From: an uncultured Gammaproteobacteria bacterium
GTDB lineage: Bacteria > Pseudomonadota > Gammaproteobacteria > UBA4575
Assembly: GCA_905479295.1 (NCBI GenBank)
Contig: CAJQLY010000033.1
Span: forward strand, 1 to 54,532
DNA: 54,532 nucleotides
Direction of reading: 5' to 3'
The notes under the pieces were generated by a model. That model saw only the letters and a list, made by a program, of their open reading frames with translations. It made no database searches and was not told where the DNA came from. Shown in pieces: positions 19,067 to 27,750 of the stretch. The position numbers and the translations under genes were made by a program. How positions within the stretch are numbered: the stretch's first letter is position 1; every line of letters starts with the position of its first letter.

Positions 19067-19666
19067 CTAGCTTGCCAGACGGTCAATTAATAAGATCGCC
19101 TGAGTTTCCATTTGCAACACTAGGTCTGCTACCTTCCTACGAAAATAGCGTAAAAAAATCAGGCTGGGTATAGCAACTGAAATACCAGCGGCTGTGGTAA
19201 TCAAGGCCTGGGCGATACCTCCAGCCAAGGCTTCAGGTTCCGTTACATTGGTGCTACTCATAGCCATAAACACATCAATCATGCCAAGCACCGTACCGAG
19301 CAAACCAAGCAGAGGTGTTATCACTGCGATCGTTCCCAAAGTCGTCAGAAAAAACTGCAATTCATGTACGATCTGACGCCCTACTTCTTCTAGACGTTCA
19401 CGTTGTACTGCCTTGCTAGCCATACGCTGCTGTATCGCGACTCTGACTATGGTGGCAAAGGCTGAATCACCATGAATGTCACTAATATCATTATCTAGTG
19501 CAGCTGATTTTTGCTGTAGCAGACTCATCTTCTTAACTAATTCTGATGGCATAATGCGCTCTTGTCGCAAAGCCCAAAAGCGCTCGAATATAATGCCAAG
19601 TGCAATCACAGAAGAAATTAATATCGGCCAAATCATCCAGCCACCAGATTGAATAATCTCTAACAT
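19067..19666 (-). CDS. exbB: ExbB/TolQ-family proton channel protein
   Basis: A 199-residue inner-membrane protein with three predicted helices: IWPILISSVIALGIIFERFWAL near the N-terminus, LGTIAVITPLLGLLGTVLGMIDVF (about residues 110-133) and ALITTAAGISVAIPSLIFLRYF (about 158-179). The PLLGLLGTVLGMI and GI.AI motifs are those of ExbB/TolQ. I start at the ATG at 19666, with GAGAGG four bases upstream; the frame extends four codons to a TTG that has no better site. Partner is exbD, 17 bases downstream. Confidence 0.93.
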   Translation of the reverse strand: MLEIIQSGGWMIWPILISSVIALGIIFERFWALRQERIMPSELVKKMSLLQQKSAALDNDISDIHGDSAFATIVRVAIQQRMASKAVQRERLEEVGRQIVHELQFFLTTLGTIAVITPLLGLLGTVLGMIDVFMAMSSTNVTEPEALAGGIAQALITTAAGISVAIPSLIFLRYFRRKVADLVLQMETQAILLIDRLAS

Positions 19667-19687
19667 CTGACCTCTCAAGGTATTTGT

Positions 19688-20517
19688 TTATCTACACTTA
19701 GCTAACATATCTGTTTGATGCCAATAACGGCGGCTACGTTCTCGATAATTTTCATCTATAACAATGCTGTCAGGCTTGTTTACATCTAGGAGCAAGCTAA
19801 TAACACCTGCATCAGCCGTTGTAATGCAATCAATACCGAGGTCTTTATAGCGTTTTAGGATAGTAGCATGGGGAAAATGATAACGGTTATCTTGAGCATA
19901 AGAGAATAAGGCAATCTGCTGAACTTTTGTAGTAGCGTTTGTCTTAGCCCTATCGAGTTGGGTCTTTGACAGCTACCTTTGCGTACAGAAGCCCTAGCTA
20001 TTATGCCCTGTGAAAATAGAAAGCGTTGATAGTCACTGCTACCTGGATTAGCTAAACGCCAGAGCTGACGCAAGTGGAGTTGTAATTGACATTGGCTCTC
20101 TAGTAGCAACTCATCTGGTAGATTATACCAACTAACTAATAGTTTACTGGGTAACCCTCGCTGAATTTTAGCCTTGTCATCATCAGAATCTTTACTCAAT
20201 ACAAAAATAAATCGACTATAAGCTGGTGTATTAACCTGTAACTGCTGAATAACACCATTTAAGGTTAGATCTGTTTTGGGCCAGTCTGTATTTAGATCGG
20301 CGTTAAATACGCTATGAACTAGTAACAGACTCCACAGGAAACCAAACGACAAACAGCACAACACTCTTAATCGAGGCAAAGAGAGGTATATCAGCAGCAG
20401 TGGAACCAGCAAAAAGGTATATTCAATGGCCAACAGTTCTCGACTACACTGAAAAATGCAACCACCAATAAAAATCAGTCCTGCCGTTGTATTAATAGTC
20501 GTGGGATAATAAGTCAC
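19688..20517 (-). pseudogene. comEC: comEC/rec2 remnant with large internal deletion and frame change
   Basis: The upstream part (20517 to about 19920) encodes the ComEC N-terminus: two or three membrane helices, then a DUF4131-type soluble domain with LANPGSSDYQRFLFSQGIIA. After QTLLQKFS the sequence jumps to the ComEC C-terminus in another frame: from about 19918 it reads QIALFSYAQDNRYHFPHATI, then LKRYKDLGIDCITTADAGVI, and stops at 19688. That tail matches the end of the ComEC metallo-lactamase-like domain. The whole competence channel and most of the hydrolase domain (several hundred residues) are gone. The original frame runs on 22 codons past the junction and stops at 19855. Start is a GTG (20517). 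ComEC carries DNA across the inner membrane during natural transformation, so that function is lost here. The locus position (next to exbB and DUF2062/lolD) is the canonical one. Confidence 0.85.
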
Positions 20518-20542
20518 ATACTTAACCCAAAAAATAACTGTA

Positions 20543-21103
20543 GTGCCAAAAAAATTATTCCAACAATGGCTCAGTAATTCTGATCATGGCCAATTTAAGA
20601 AAGCTGCCAGCTATTTTGGCGATTTCTCCCATGATCCCAACTTATGGCATATCAATCGACGTTCTGTTGTGCGCGCTATTGCGATCGGCCTGTTTACGGC
20701 TTTTATGCCAGTACCGGTACAAATGCTTGTAGCTGCAGCCCTAGCTGTTATCTTTGCTGCTTATTTACCCATCGCTGTAGTTTTAGTTTGGATCACCAAC
20801 CCAATAACCATGCCAGTATTTTTTTACTGGGCTTATCATTTGGGTGCATATTTATTGGATGTGCAAGCCGAGCCGATACAGGTTGAAATGAGCTTTAATT
20901 GGCTGTTCACACAGCTACTACATCGCTGGCAACCGTTTTTAGTAGGCTGTTTGTGTGCCGGTGCATTGGTTGGGGGGATTGGTGCTGGCTTGGTCAATAT
21001 ATACTGGCGTTACCATGTTTCGAAGGCATGGAAGAAACGCTCAATCTTACATAAGTTAAAGGCAAAAAATCGGCTTAGACGATCTCGCCATCACTCAGAG
21101 TAA
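20543..21103 (+). CDS. DUF2062 inner-membrane protein
   Basis: A 186-residue membrane protein of the DUF2062 family. It begins with GTG and MPKKLFQQWL, the usual family N-terminus, followed by NRRSVVRAIAIGLFTAFMPVPVQM (about residues 38-61), which has the conserved glycines and prolines, AVVLVWITNPITMPVFFYWAYHLG, and a last helix GCLCAGALVGGIGAGLVNIYW. The C-terminus is very basic. Function unknown. It is divergent from the comEC remnant (25 bases between two GTG starts), and its 3' end overlaps the 3' end of lolD by 29 bases. Confidence 0.85.
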   Translation: MPKKLFQQWLSNSDHGQFKKAASYFGDFSHDPNLWHINRRSVVRAIAIGLFTAFMPVPVQMLVAAALAVIFAAYLPIAVVLVWITNPITMPVFFYWAYHLGAYLLDVQAEPIQVEMSFNWLFTQLLHRWQPFLVGCLCAGALVGGIGAGLVNIYWRYHVSKAWKKRSILHKLKAKNRLRRSRHHSE

Positions 21104-21773
21104 TTACCTGATCCATACTCTGTGCGAGCTCAATATCATGAGTCACTAAAACAATCGCTGTCGCACATTCTTGCTGTAGCTCATCCATTAATACAGCTAT
21201 CTGCTCTGCACTTTTTCGATCAAGGTTGCCTGTAGGTTCATCCGCCAATAGTAACTGAGGTCGCATTACCATCGCACGTGCAATCGCTACACGTTGACGC
21301 TCACCACCAGATAACTCATGCGGCTTGTGTTTGCTACGCTTTGATAGATTCACTTGTTGTAAGATATCTGAGGCCCGTTGTTTAGCTTCACGACAGGAAT
21401 AGCCACTCATAAGCAATGGCATACAGATATTTTCTAAGGCACTAAATTCTGGTAACAAATGATGGAACTGGTAAACGAAACCAAGGCTACGATTCCTCAA
21501 CTCACCTGCCTGTGTTGCATTTAACAGCGCGAAATCATTCCCATCAAAGAGTACACGACCACTGCTAGCATCATCCAAGCCTCCCATAATTTGTAATAGA
21601 GTACTTTTGCCACTGCCGCTGGCACCGACTATCGCAAGCCGCTGCTTATGATGTACCTGCAGTGAGATATCAGACAATACGTTGACACTTAATGGGCCAT
21701 CATTGAAACGCTTACTAACACCCTCGACGATAAGTAAAGGTTTGGCTGTTGTGCTTATAGAATCCAAACTCAT
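21075..21773 (-). CDS. lolD: Lipoprotein-releasing ABC transporter ATPase LolD
   Basis: A 232-residue ABC ATPase. It has Walker A GASGSGKST (about residues 50-58), Q-loop VYQFHHLLPEFSALENICMP with the LolD-typical HLLPEF, signature LSGGERQRVAIARA (about 144-157), Walker B LLLADEPTGNLD and the H-loop VTHD. It drives release of outer-membrane lipoproteins to LolA. It overlaps the stop of the lolC/E gene by four bases, and its end overlaps the convergent DUF2062 gene by 29 bases. Confidence 0.95.
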   Translation of the reverse strand: MSLDSISTTAKPLLIVEGVSKRFNDGPLSVNVLSDISLQVHHKQRLAIVGASGSGKSTLLQIMGGLDDASSGRVLFDGNDFALLNATQAGELRNRSLGFVYQFHHLLPEFSALENICMPLLMSGYSCREAKQRASDILQQVNLSKRSKHKPHELSGGERQRVAIARAMVMRPQLLLADEPTGNLDRKSAEQIAVLMDELQQECATAIVLVTHDIELAQSMDQVITLSDGEIV

Positions 21774-23017
21774 TCATACCTCAAGGCAGCGGCCGGTTGG
21801 GTTTTTGCAGCACGTAGCGCGGGGTATAAGGTGGCAATAACAGTCAGGCAGAAAGACAAACCTGCAACAATCAGTACGTCACTAGCAATAATTTTGGATG
21901 GTAGATCACTAATGTAGTAGACACTGGCATCTAAGAATTTAATTTGTAGCAGACTCTCTATGCCTGCTACCACAACCTGTAGATTAGAGGCCAATACAAG
22001 ACCACCCAGCACACCTATCACTGTACCCACTAACCCGATCATGCTGCCCTGGATGATAAAGACCCACATCACACTACGAGGAGAGAATCCCATGGTACGC
22101 AATATAGCGATATCAGATTGTTTATCCGTCACCACCATAACCAGCATGGATACAACATTAAATACTGCAACAGCAACGATTAAAATCATGATGATAAACA
22201 TCATCGTTTTTTCCATTTTAATCGCACGGAAGAAATTACGATTACTACGAGTCCAATCAGTCACCCAGTACTTGCCTTCAAACGATTGATTTAAGCTCCT
22301 AGCCAACAGTGGCGCTTGAAATAGATCATTAAGTTTCAGCCTAATCCCACTGACCTCATCTTTCATACGGAATAATCGTTGTGCATCTGCGATATGCGCC
22401 ACTGCCGTATTACGATCAACTTGATTCATACCGACTTGATAAATACCAGCTACCTGTAAGCGTTTGAGCTTAGGCATGATGCCGGCAGGAGTAACTGAAG
22501 CCTCTGGTGTAATCAAGGTAATACGCTCGCCAACAGAGACACTCAGATAGTCAGCTAACTCAGCTCCCATGAAAATATTAAATTGCCTATCTTGTAGGCT
22601 ATTAATATCACCCTCGACAATAAAATCCTCAAGGCTTGAAACGTTCGCTTCTAAGGTGGGATCAATTCCACGTAACATAACACCGGTAACTTGCTTACCT
22701 TTGACCAGCATCACCTGGCCTTCGACAAAAGGTGCTTGTGCAATAATATCCTCATGCCCTTTTAACTCCTCAGCAATACCTTGCCAATTAGCCAATGAGC
22801 CATCTAGCTCTAATAAGGTCGCATGTGCCGTCATCTGCAACATGCGATCTCGAATCTCACTTTGAAAACCATTCATAACCGAAAGCACGGTAATTATGAC
22901 AATAATACCAAGACTGATTCCAATCACTGAGCTCATCGAAATGAATGAGATGAAATGATTTCGTCGCTTTGCACGCAGATAGCGCAGACCAATAAATAAT
23001 TCTAGTGGTTTAAACAT
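21770..23017 (-). CDS. lolC: Lipoprotein-releasing ABC transporter permease (LolC/LolE/LolF type)
   Basis: A 415-residue permease with the LolC/E layout: N-terminal LFIGLRYLRAKRRNHFISFISMSS, first helix IGISLGIIVIITVLSVMNGF (about residues 33-52), a periplasmic domain of about 200 residues with FVEGQVMLVKGKQVTGVMLRG, then three C-terminal helices (MFIIMILIVAVAVFNVVSMLVM; SPRSVMWVFIIQGSMIGLVGT; VLIVAGLSFCLTVIATLYPA) and the ending AAKTQPAAALRYE. Only one permease gene accompanies lolD. Some gammaproteobacteria use a single LolF permease as a homodimer, so this may be LolF rather than LolC; the second gene could also lie elsewhere. Confidence 0.9.
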   Translation of the reverse strand: MFKPLELFIGLRYLRAKRRNHFISFISMSSVIGISLGIIVIITVLSVMNGFQSEIRDRMLQMTAHATLLELDGSLANWQGIAEELKGHEDIIAQAPFVEGQVMLVKGKQVTGVMLRGIDPTLEANVSSLEDFIVEGDINSLQDRQFNIFMGAELADYLSVSVGERITLITPEASVTPAGIMPKLKRLQVAGIYQVGMNQVDRNTAVAHIADAQRLFRMKDEVSGIRLKLNDLFQAPLLARSLNQSFEGKYWVTDWTRSNRNFFRAIKMEKTMMFIIMILIVAVAVFNVVSMLVMVVTDKQSDIAILRTMGFSPRSVMWVFIIQGSMIGLVGTVIGVLGGLVLASNLQVVVAGIESLLQIKFLDASVYYISDLPSKIIASDVLIVAGLSFCLTVIATLYPALRAAKTQPAAALRYE

Positions 23018-23270
23018 GGTCGCAGGCTAGTCTCGGTCGCAGATAGAAGCCATAAGCTGCTGACAGCAATGGCAAGATGATATTAGGATAGTAGGTATCA
23101 TAACTGCCTATTAGTGTACCGCAGGCGTGATCGCCTAAGCCAGATCTAGATAACAAAAGTTTATACTTTAAGGTTTACTAACGACTCTAACCTAATGAAC
23201 TATTCGCAAGACTTGCGTTTCAGAGCATAAGCCTAATAATAAAGCCCATCTAAGCTAAGCTGATATCAAG
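23018..23270. other. Divergent lolC/aguA intergenic region
   Basis: No gene in 253 bases. A small hairpin AGGCG-TGAT-CGCCT lies at 23123-23136. It must contain the lolC promoter (minus) and the aguA promoter (plus), neither of which I can place with confidence. Confidence 0.25.
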
Positions 23271-24338
23271 ATGCCTCTATATCCAAGTGCTGAATGGGCG
23301 CTACAAAGTGCAACTGTCGTTGTTTGGCCTCATCCGCAATCAGATTGGGCACCTTATTTAAGCAATAGCCAGGACAATGCTATTGAACAACTCTATCGCC
23401 ATCTCTGTGAACAGATAGCGATTTATCAACAAGTTATTGTCATCGCTTATGATGCAACACATCAGCAGCATATTCGCAGTCAGTGTCGCGCTATAGCCGA
23501 AGATAGACTAACGATCTTTATAATTAAAACAAATGACACCTGGGTACGTGACTTTGGCCCCCAGTATTTTGCTAAACAAGGCCTCGATCTACAATTCAAT
23601 GCCTGGGGCAATCAGTATCCCTGCAGCCTAGATACCGCCTTTGCTGAAAACTTTCACCAGCAGTTATGTGCGACCAATACAGCGCCATATATGAATATCA
23701 CAGCAGAAACTCTAACACCTAGCCGGTGGACATTAGAGGGTGGTAATTTAGAATTCAATGGTGCGGGTATGGTGCTCTTTAACTATCATTGCGTGTTACG
23801 CAATAATCCTCAGTTAAACTTATCTGAAGAACAGGTAAGCCAGCAGCTCTGTCAGCAGTTTTCATTACAACGAGCACTGTCAGTTGATGTCCCTGCCTTA
23901 GCTGGTGACGATACTGGTGGCCACATCGATACCCTAGCCCGCTTTATTGATGAAAAGCATATTGTTTATGCGAAGATGCATCAGAGCGAACATGCCGATG
24001 CTATCACTTTAGACAAGCTGGAACAGGATTTAAAAGAGTTAGCTGCAATACATGACTTACAATTAACTGCAGTGAATACGACGGTAACATCGCTTTATAA
24101 TGCGACGAATAACATCGTACCAGCTAGTTATCTTAATTTTTTATTTATAAACAATGCCCTACTATTACCATTGTATAATCTAGGCAGTGATGCCGCAGTA
24201 CTGGCGCAGTTTCAACAGTTACTACCACGGCATAAGATTATTGGTATAGATGCGAGCGCACTCATTGAGCAATTTGGTAGCATTCATTGCGCAACACTAC
24301 ATCTGGCAGCAGACATCTTTAAAATGGAAGGCACATGA
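23271..24338 (+). CDS. aguA: Agmatine deiminase
   Basis: A 355-residue enzyme of the peptidyl-arginine-deiminase superfamily (PF04371) that converts agmatine to N-carbamoylputrescine and ammonia. Catalytic-site motifs: NDTWVRDFGPQYF (about residues 87-99), TLEGGNLEFNGAGMVLFNY (about 153-171), and GDDTGGHIDTLARF (about 214-227) with the catalytic His. The C-terminal nucleophile Cys is in GSIHCATLHLAAD (about residue 342). The residues after Cys are less typical than the usual HCITQQ. It overlaps aguB by four bases, and the two form a complete two-step putrescine pathway. Confidence 0.93.
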   Translation: MPLYPSAEWALQSATVVVWPHPQSDWAPYLSNSQDNAIEQLYRHLCEQIAIYQQVIVIAYDATHQQHIRSQCRAIAEDRLTIFIIKTNDTWVRDFGPQYFAKQGLDLQFNAWGNQYPCSLDTAFAENFHQQLCATNTAPYMNITAETLTPSRWTLEGGNLEFNGAGMVLFNYHCVLRNNPQLNLSEEQVSQQLCQQFSLQRALSVDVPALAGDDTGGHIDTLARFIDEKHIVYAKMHQSEHADAITLDKLEQDLKELAAIHDLQLTAVNTTVTSLYNATNNIVPASYLNFLFINNALLLPLYNLGSDAAVLAQFQQLLPRHKIIGIDASALIEQFGSIHCATLHLAADIFKMEGT

Positions 24339-25216
24339 AAATTGGATTCATTCAGCAGGCCAATCAGGCTGAGCGTGAGCAAAATCTACAGCATTCGATT
24401 AGCCAGATAGCAAAGCTTGCAGACTTAGGTGCTGAATTAATTGTCCTGCCAGAACTACATACCTCACTGTATTTTTGTCAGAGCGAGCAAACGCAGCACT
24501 TTGATCTTGCAGAAGCCTTACAGGGACCTACTTTCAATACCCTAGCGCAGGTCGCTAAACAGCATAAAGTACTCATACTCGCCTCCATCTTTGAACGTCG
24601 TCAAAGTGGTGTTTATCACAATACTGCCTTAGTCATTGAATCTGATGGCACTTTGGCAGGCCATTATCGCAAGATGCATATACCAGATGATCCTGGCTTT
24701 TATGAGAAATACTATTTCACTCCTGGTGACACCGGATTTAAGCCGATAGAGACCAGTATTGGGCGTCTAGGCGTCTTAGTCTGCTGGGATCAATGGTTTC
24801 CTGAGGCTGCAAGATTGATGGCGTTAGCGGGTGCAGAATTACTCATATATCCAACTGCTATCGGTTGGGATCCCAATGATAAACAAGCTGAAAAGATACG
24901 CCAGTGTGATGCTTGGGAAACGGTACAGCGTGGTCATGCCATTGCTAATGGTCTGCCGCTACTTAGTGTTAATCGTGTTGGACATGAGCTAGCTAGCGCT
25001 GATAACAAGACTACTGCCATCGATTTTTGGGGAAACAGTTTTGCCTGCGATACCATGGGGCAAATTATACTGCGTTGTTCACAGGATCAAGAACAGAGTG
25101 AAGTTATTGATATCGACCTTGCTGAATCAGAGACAACACGTCGTGTTTGGCCATTTATGCGAGATCGTCGTATCGATGCCTATAGCGCACTAGTCACGCA
25201 TGGTAAGGAAGAATAA
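24335..25216 (+). CDS. aguB: N-carbamoylputrescine amidase
   Basis: A 293-residue nitrilase-superfamily amidase that releases putrescine, CO2 and ammonia. The Glu-Lys-Cys triad is visible: E in LIVLPELHTSLYF (about residue 42), K in HYRKMHIPDDPGFYEKYYFTPGD (about 111-133), and C in LGVLVCWDQWFPEAARL (about 148). The DPGFYEKYYF stretch is typical of the carbamoylputrescine subgroup. Coupled to aguA by an ATGA overlap. It converges on the tupA-like gene, leaving only 8 bases. Confidence 0.95.
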   Translation: MKIGFIQQANQAEREQNLQHSISQIAKLADLGAELIVLPELHTSLYFCQSEQTQHFDLAEALQGPTFNTLAQVAKQHKVLILASIFERRQSGVYHNTALVIESDGTLAGHYRKMHIPDDPGFYEKYYFTPGDTGFKPIETSIGRLGVLVCWDQWFPEAARLMALAGAELLIYPTAIGWDPNDKQAEKIRQCDAWETVQRGHAIANGLPLLSVNRVGHELASADNKTTAIDFWGNSFACDTMGQIILRCSQDQEQSEVIDIDLAESETTRRVWPFMRDRRIDAYSALVTHGKEE

Positions 25217-25224
25217 GCGCTTTA

Positions 25225-26058
25225 TTACTGCTTAGCGTTTGGGAAAAATAGTTGATCACCGGCCACACGATAGTCTGCAATAGCCTGTTGACCACGTGCA
25301 GCCAGTAACCAATCAGCAAAGGTCTGTGCTAGTTTCAACTTAACGTGAGCATGGCGTGCTGGGTTAACTACAATCACACTATATTGATTATGTAAGGGTG
25401 GATCACCTTCAAATAGTAAGCGATAGTCCTTCTTATTACCAAAATTCAGCCAGGTAGCTCGATCACTTAGGGTATAGGCCTGTAATGCCACTGAAGCATT
25501 CAAGGTTGCCCCCATCCCAGCACCAACTTCTTTATACCATCCACCGCTAGCACCACTAACTGTTAAGCCTGCCGAGCGCCATAACTCTAATTCTTTAGTA
25601 TGTGTGCCACTATCATCACCGCGTGAGACAAAACCACTGCCGGCTTCAACAATTCGTTGCAGTGATTCTTTTACCGTCTCAGATTTAGCCACTTCAGCTG
25701 GATCTGATGTTGGCCCAACAATAACAAAATCGTTATACATGAATTGGTGCCGTTGCAGGCCATAGCCTTCAGTAATGAATTTCTCTTCACGCGACTTGGC
25801 ATGAACAATAAGTACATCGGCATCACCATTCTGCGCATTACGTAATGCCTGCCCTGTGCCAACAGCAACCACACGCACATCAATACCGGTATCTGCGGTA
25901 AACAAGGGGATTAAATAATCATACAGACCTGAGTTCTTAGTCGAGGTGGTCGATTGCAATAAGATAAAGTTATCTTCAGCAAATAATCCACTGCAATACA
26001 GGAGACTGAGCAGACAAATTGATACGCGTAAATAGATAAACTTCATTTGAGATTTCAT
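25225..26058 (-). CDS. tupA: TupA-like tungstate/molybdate-binding periplasmic protein
   Basis: A 277-residue ABC substrate-binding protein. The signal peptide is ISICLLSLLYCSGLFA-like, cleaved near residue 27. The mature start has ILLQSTTSTKNSGLYDYLIP, the TupA oxyanion loop, followed by VVAVGTGQALRNAQNGDADV, VHAKSREEKFITEGYG and SRGDDSGTHTKELELW. These are the TupA hallmarks; the family prefers tungstate, with some members taking molybdate. No permease or ATPase gene (tupB, tupC) is in the window. It lies 15 bases after ccmI on the same strand and may be the last cistron of the ccm operon, which is unusual. The oxyanion could feed MoeA. Confidence 0.85.
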   Translation of the reverse strand: MKSQMKFIYLRVSICLLSLLYCSGLFAEDNFILLQSTTSTKNSGLYDYLIPLFTADTGIDVRVVAVGTGQALRNAQNGDADVLIVHAKSREEKFITEGYGLQRHQFMYNDFVIVGPTSDPAEVAKSETVKESLQRIVEAGSGFVSRGDDSGTHTKELELWRSAGLTVSGASGGWYKEVGAGMGATLNASVALQAYTLSDRATWLNFGNKKDYRLLFEGDPPLHNQYSVIVVNPARHAHVKLKLAQTFADWLLAARGQQAIADYRVAGDQLFFPNAKQ

Positions 26059-26073
26059 CGAATTAAATTACTC

Positions 26074-27297
26074 TTACTCGACTACGCGTTGAATCAATAC
26101 TTCAAGCTCGTGTTGACTATGCTGGCTGAAATCAACACTAACAGCTGCAGAGATTAAATCACCAGCTTGGCTTATAGCTTGACCGCTAGGAGAGATCCTT
26201 GCCAATACTTCAATCTGTTCAAAACTGCGGAGATTCATATTCGGCAACATAGAGGTCGCTTCCGTCAGCTCAACTTTAATTGGTAGAGCCGACAGCGGCA
26301 CACGAACTAATGACAATGGCATTTTAGGTCCATTCTTTGCGCGGGCATAAATAAATACGGTATCGCTGGCTTGATAATTTTTAGCCAGTCCTTGCGCAAC
26401 ACTCACCTGCACATCAAGTATACGAGGCAATACTGCTTGTTCTTTAGGTGCCACCTCTAAACCAGCTTTTTCTCGCGCATCATCAACAAACTTATTTAGC
26501 GAATCACGCACATCATTTCTATCCGCAGGCACCAGACTTAATAATGTCTGCCAATGCACTACCGCAGTTTGATAATCATCTACACTATAGGCGGCATAAC
26601 CAGCATACCAAAGCGCACGCTCATGCCTAGGATTAACCGCAAGTGCCTGCTCTAATAAAGCATTCTCAATAGTGCCAAAAACACCATCATTGGCAAACGA
26701 TGAGGTTTCTGCAAGCAAAACTAGTAGATCTGGATCAGAGTAATCACTTAATGCAGCTGCCTGTGAATAGGCTTCTACAGCCTTATCAAATTGCTGCATC
26801 ACGACATAGGACTGGCCTAGTATTTTCCAGCCATCCAGATCATCGGGCTGATCTTGCAAACGTTGCTCTAAATCAACTATCGATTGTTGAATAGTCTGCG
26901 CCTGCTGCGCTAATTTTTGTTGCTCATTATATTCATCGTTCGCAACGTAACTAGTGAATTGCTGATAAAGCAAGATAGCGGATAGTGGCAAGGCAATAGT
27001 CAGCAATATGACCATGCTTAGATTACTACGTTGTTGAGTCACACTAGAGCGCTGACTAACCGTTACATCAGAGAGCAAACTTCGTTGTAATTCTTGCTCA
27101 CTCTGTTGGTACTCAGAGGGGTCTAATAAACCCTGCTCAAGATCTGCTTGCAGCTCTTCTAATTTACTTTCATACAAGGCTTTATTTACCTGCATGCGTG
27201 AGACCTGCGCAGATGCCGTCTGTCGTATTAACGGCAGAATAATAAAACCTAAACCGATTAGGGTAATCGCGGCTGCAGCCAACCAGAACAATGTCAT
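26074..27297 (-). CDS. ccmI: Cytochrome c maturation protein CcmI
   Basis: A 407-residue apocytochrome chaperone for system I. The N-terminal helix LFWLAAAAITLIGLGFIILP is followed by a cytoplasmic loop (MQVNKALYESKLEELQADLE) and a second helix (LSMVILLTIALPLSAILLY, about residues 92-110). TPR repeats come next (DDLDGWKILGQSYVVMQQFD, DPDLLVLLAETSS, ERALWYAGYAAYSVDDYQTA), and then a beta-rich C-terminal domain with PLSLVRVPLSALP. CcmI holds the apocytochrome C-terminus for the CcmF/H ligase. It begins 3 bases after ccmH. Confidence 0.92.
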   Translation of the reverse strand: MTLFWLAAAAITLIGLGFIILPLIRQTASAQVSRMQVNKALYESKLEELQADLEQGLLDPSEYQQSEQELQRSLLSDVTVSQRSSVTQQRSNLSMVILLTIALPLSAILLYQQFTSYVANDEYNEQQKLAQQAQTIQQSIVDLEQRLQDQPDDLDGWKILGQSYVVMQQFDKAVEAYSQAAALSDYSDPDLLVLLAETSSFANDGVFGTIENALLEQALAVNPRHERALWYAGYAAYSVDDYQTAVVHWQTLLSLVPADRNDVRDSLNKFVDDAREKAGLEVAPKEQAVLPRILDVQVSVAQGLAKNYQASDTVFIYARAKNGPKMPLSLVRVPLSALPIKVELTEATSMLPNMNLRSFEQIEVLARISPSGQAISQAGDLISAAVSVDFSQHSQHELEVLIQRVVE

Positions 27298-27300
27298 CGT

Positions 27301-27750
27301 TTAATCATCTCTATCTTGTATTACAGCGTTTACATGTTTCTTTTCGGCCTCTGTTAGCATATTACTTTTAGCCGTCTTATTATTTGCTCGCACTACTTGT
27401 CGTATACCTATAAGACCACCAATCAAGAGTACAAAAGGTCCAAACCAAAGCAACCAGGTTCGTGGTTTAACAGGTGGGTTATATAAAACAAAATCACCAT
27501 AGCGATCAGACATGAAAGTAAATATTTGCTGATCACTCAGCCCCTCTTCCAACATTCGTTTGACCTCCAGTCTGAGGTCATCGGCCAAACCAGAACCAGA
27601 GTCTGCTAATGTCTGATTTTGGCACACCAAACAACGCAGTTCATGTAGCAGATTGTTATAGCGTCCTTGATATTCAGGCTCCACGCTGATGATCTGTGCT
27701 TGTGCAACTCCGATCCATAAGCTGAGCAATAAGATTAAAGTGCGTATCAT
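27301..27750 (-). CDS. ccmH: Cytochrome c maturation protein CcmH (CycL-type)
   Basis: A 149-residue membrane-anchored thioredox protein. Signal peptide MIRTLILLLSLWIGVAQAQ; the conserved LRCLVCQNQTLADSGSGLA carries C40 and C43 (L-R-C-x-x-C), then a helical bundle (RLEVKRMLEEGLSDQQIF) and one C-terminal membrane helix (LLWFGPFVLLIGGLIGIRQVV). It is the short form lacking a fused TPR domain, which fits the separate ccmI. It reduces apocytochrome heme-binding cysteines. It overlaps ccmG by four bases. Confidence 0.95.
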   Translation of the reverse strand: MIRTLILLLSLWIGVAQAQIISVEPEYQGRYNNLLHELRCLVCQNQTLADSGSGLADDLRLEVKRMLEEGLSDQQIFTFMSDRYGDFVLYNPPVKPRTWLLWFGPFVLLIGGLIGIRQVVRANNKTAKSNMLTEAEKKHVNAVIQDRDD

